NCBI RefSeq assembly: GCF_021732705.1
Contig: NZ_JAKFUM010000003.1
Span: 186,001-250,000, forward strand
Length of the DNA stretch: 64,000 nucleotides
Direction of reading: 5' to 3'
Origin: Nevskia sp.
Lineage (GTDB): Bacteria > Pseudomonadota > Gammaproteobacteria > Nevskiales > Nevskiaceae
Part shown: positions 63,556 to 64,000 of the stretch, one piece after another
How positions within the stretch are numbered: position 1 is the stretch's first letter
Layout: the number at the start of each line of letters is the position of its first letter
The notes under the pieces: generated by a model
What the model saw: the letters and a program-made list of their open reading frames with translations, nothing else
Database searches by the model: none
Told to the model about the DNA's origin: nothing
Translations under genes and position numbers: made by a program

Positions 63556-64000
63556 TCAAGGTTCGCTCAAGTACGTGCTGGGCTCACCATTCGGTGCCTT
63601 GCTCATGCTCTTCACTCGCTTGATGAACCGCGCCAGCGGCTCGGAGGGCTCGCCACCGCGACGCACCAGGTAAGTCGAGAGGATCGGTGGCGTGCCCGCC
63701 AGCGGCCGTGTCGCAATGTCCGGCCGATTCAGCGCCTGCACCTGCGAAGCGATAGCGAAACCGATGCCGTAGCCGGCGCCCACGAGGGTCAGCATCACCC
63801 CCAGGCTGGTCACGTGGTCCACAACTTTCAGCGGCAGCCCGGCATCATCGAGCACCGCCTTGATCTGGTCGTGGCATCCCGAGGCCGCGTCCGGGTGGCA
63901 CAGCACCAGCGGGAATTTCAGCGCGTCGGCGAGCTTGACCTGCGTGTGTGCCAACAGCGGGTGCCGCGCCGGCACGATCACCGATAGCGGATCGGTCCAC
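63556..64000 (-). CDS. LysR-type regulator, C-terminal effector domain (partial)
   Basis: The frame is open to the window edge (about 147 codons seen), so the N-terminal helix-turn-helix lies outside. DPLSVIVPARHPLLAH, KFPLVLCHPD and VGAGYGIGFAIASQVQAL are typical of the LysR substrate-binding domain; the last corresponds to the V-x-x-G-x-G-I strand near the effector cleft. The regulated genes are unknown; LysR genes often control a divergent neighbour, but the neighbour seen here is on the same strand. Confidence 0.82.
   Translation of the reverse strand, partial: WTDPLSVIVPARHPLLAHTQVKLADALKFPLVLCHPDAASGCHDQIKAVLDDAGLPLKVVDHVTSLGVMLTLVGAGYGIGFAIASQVQALNRPDIATRPLAGTPPILSTYLVRRGGEPSEPLARFIKRVKSMSKAPNGEPSTYLSEP

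Overview
The window is about 64 kb of chromosomal DNA from a high-GC gammaproteobacterium. The zapA / 6S RNA / ygfA block, the proC-yggT-metX-metW block, SohB, DegP and groESL with its regulatory sites all fit that class. A wax ester synthase (WS/DGAT), GloVer-repeat secreted protein, FadL-type porin and DUF1800/DUF1501 pair suggest a lipid-using environmental lineage near Xanthomonadales/Nevskiales; this placement is an inference without a marker tree. No rRNA, tRNA, CRISPR array or intact IS was seen.

Left edge (1-2.6 kb): an AT-richer three-gene operon encoding a PD-(D/E)XK (Mrr-like) nuclease, a sensorless histidine kinase and a single-domain receiver, with a palindrome upstream. It looks transferred and is a candidate defence or stress system. 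Then (2.6-14.7 kb) come WS/DGAT, a patatin lipoprotein, a cyclase-family hydrolase, a hybrid kinase with an EAL phosphodiesterase partner, tatD, an HTTM-DCC membrane fusion and a Gly-rich secreted protein.

From 14.9 to 22.5 kb a plus-strand run carries an alpha/beta hydrolase, a TerB-like protein, a CHASE3-GAF hybrid kinase with three receivers, CheR, CheB and a REC-GGDEF cyclase. From 22.5 to 33.3 kb are metW, metX, yggT, proC (minus), ilvA (plus), a zinc-protease-like protein, an EVE protein, ygfA, 6S RNA, zapA, a small coiled-coil protein, a DegP-type protease and SohB.

From 33.5 to 51 kb are a thrombospondin-repeat envelope protein, ferrochelatase, two amino-acid transporters, the DUF1800/DUF1501 pair, a small membrane-protein pseudogene, a DAO-type oxidoreductase, FadI thiolase, a glycosyltransferase/DUF547 cluster and a FadL-family porin. 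From 51 to 64 kb are groESL (sigma-32-like promoter plus CIRCE), vapBC with its operator, a TIGR02450 protein, an Hsp70-like protein, a PLP decarboxylase, an MFS transporter with panE, two secreted proteins and the end of a LysR gene.

The most unusual structure is a pair of tandem-repeat arrays sitting on gene starts. Upstream of tatD (about 113-bp units) and between metX and metW (140-bp units), each unit repeats the first codons of the downstream gene plus a spacer with a ribosome-binding-like sequence. Every unit is an open mini-ORF whose stop overlaps, or lies 2 nt before, the next start codon. The two spacers are unrelated in sequence, yet both loci follow the same rule, so this may be an undescribed type of start-regenerating repeat that preserves translational coupling.
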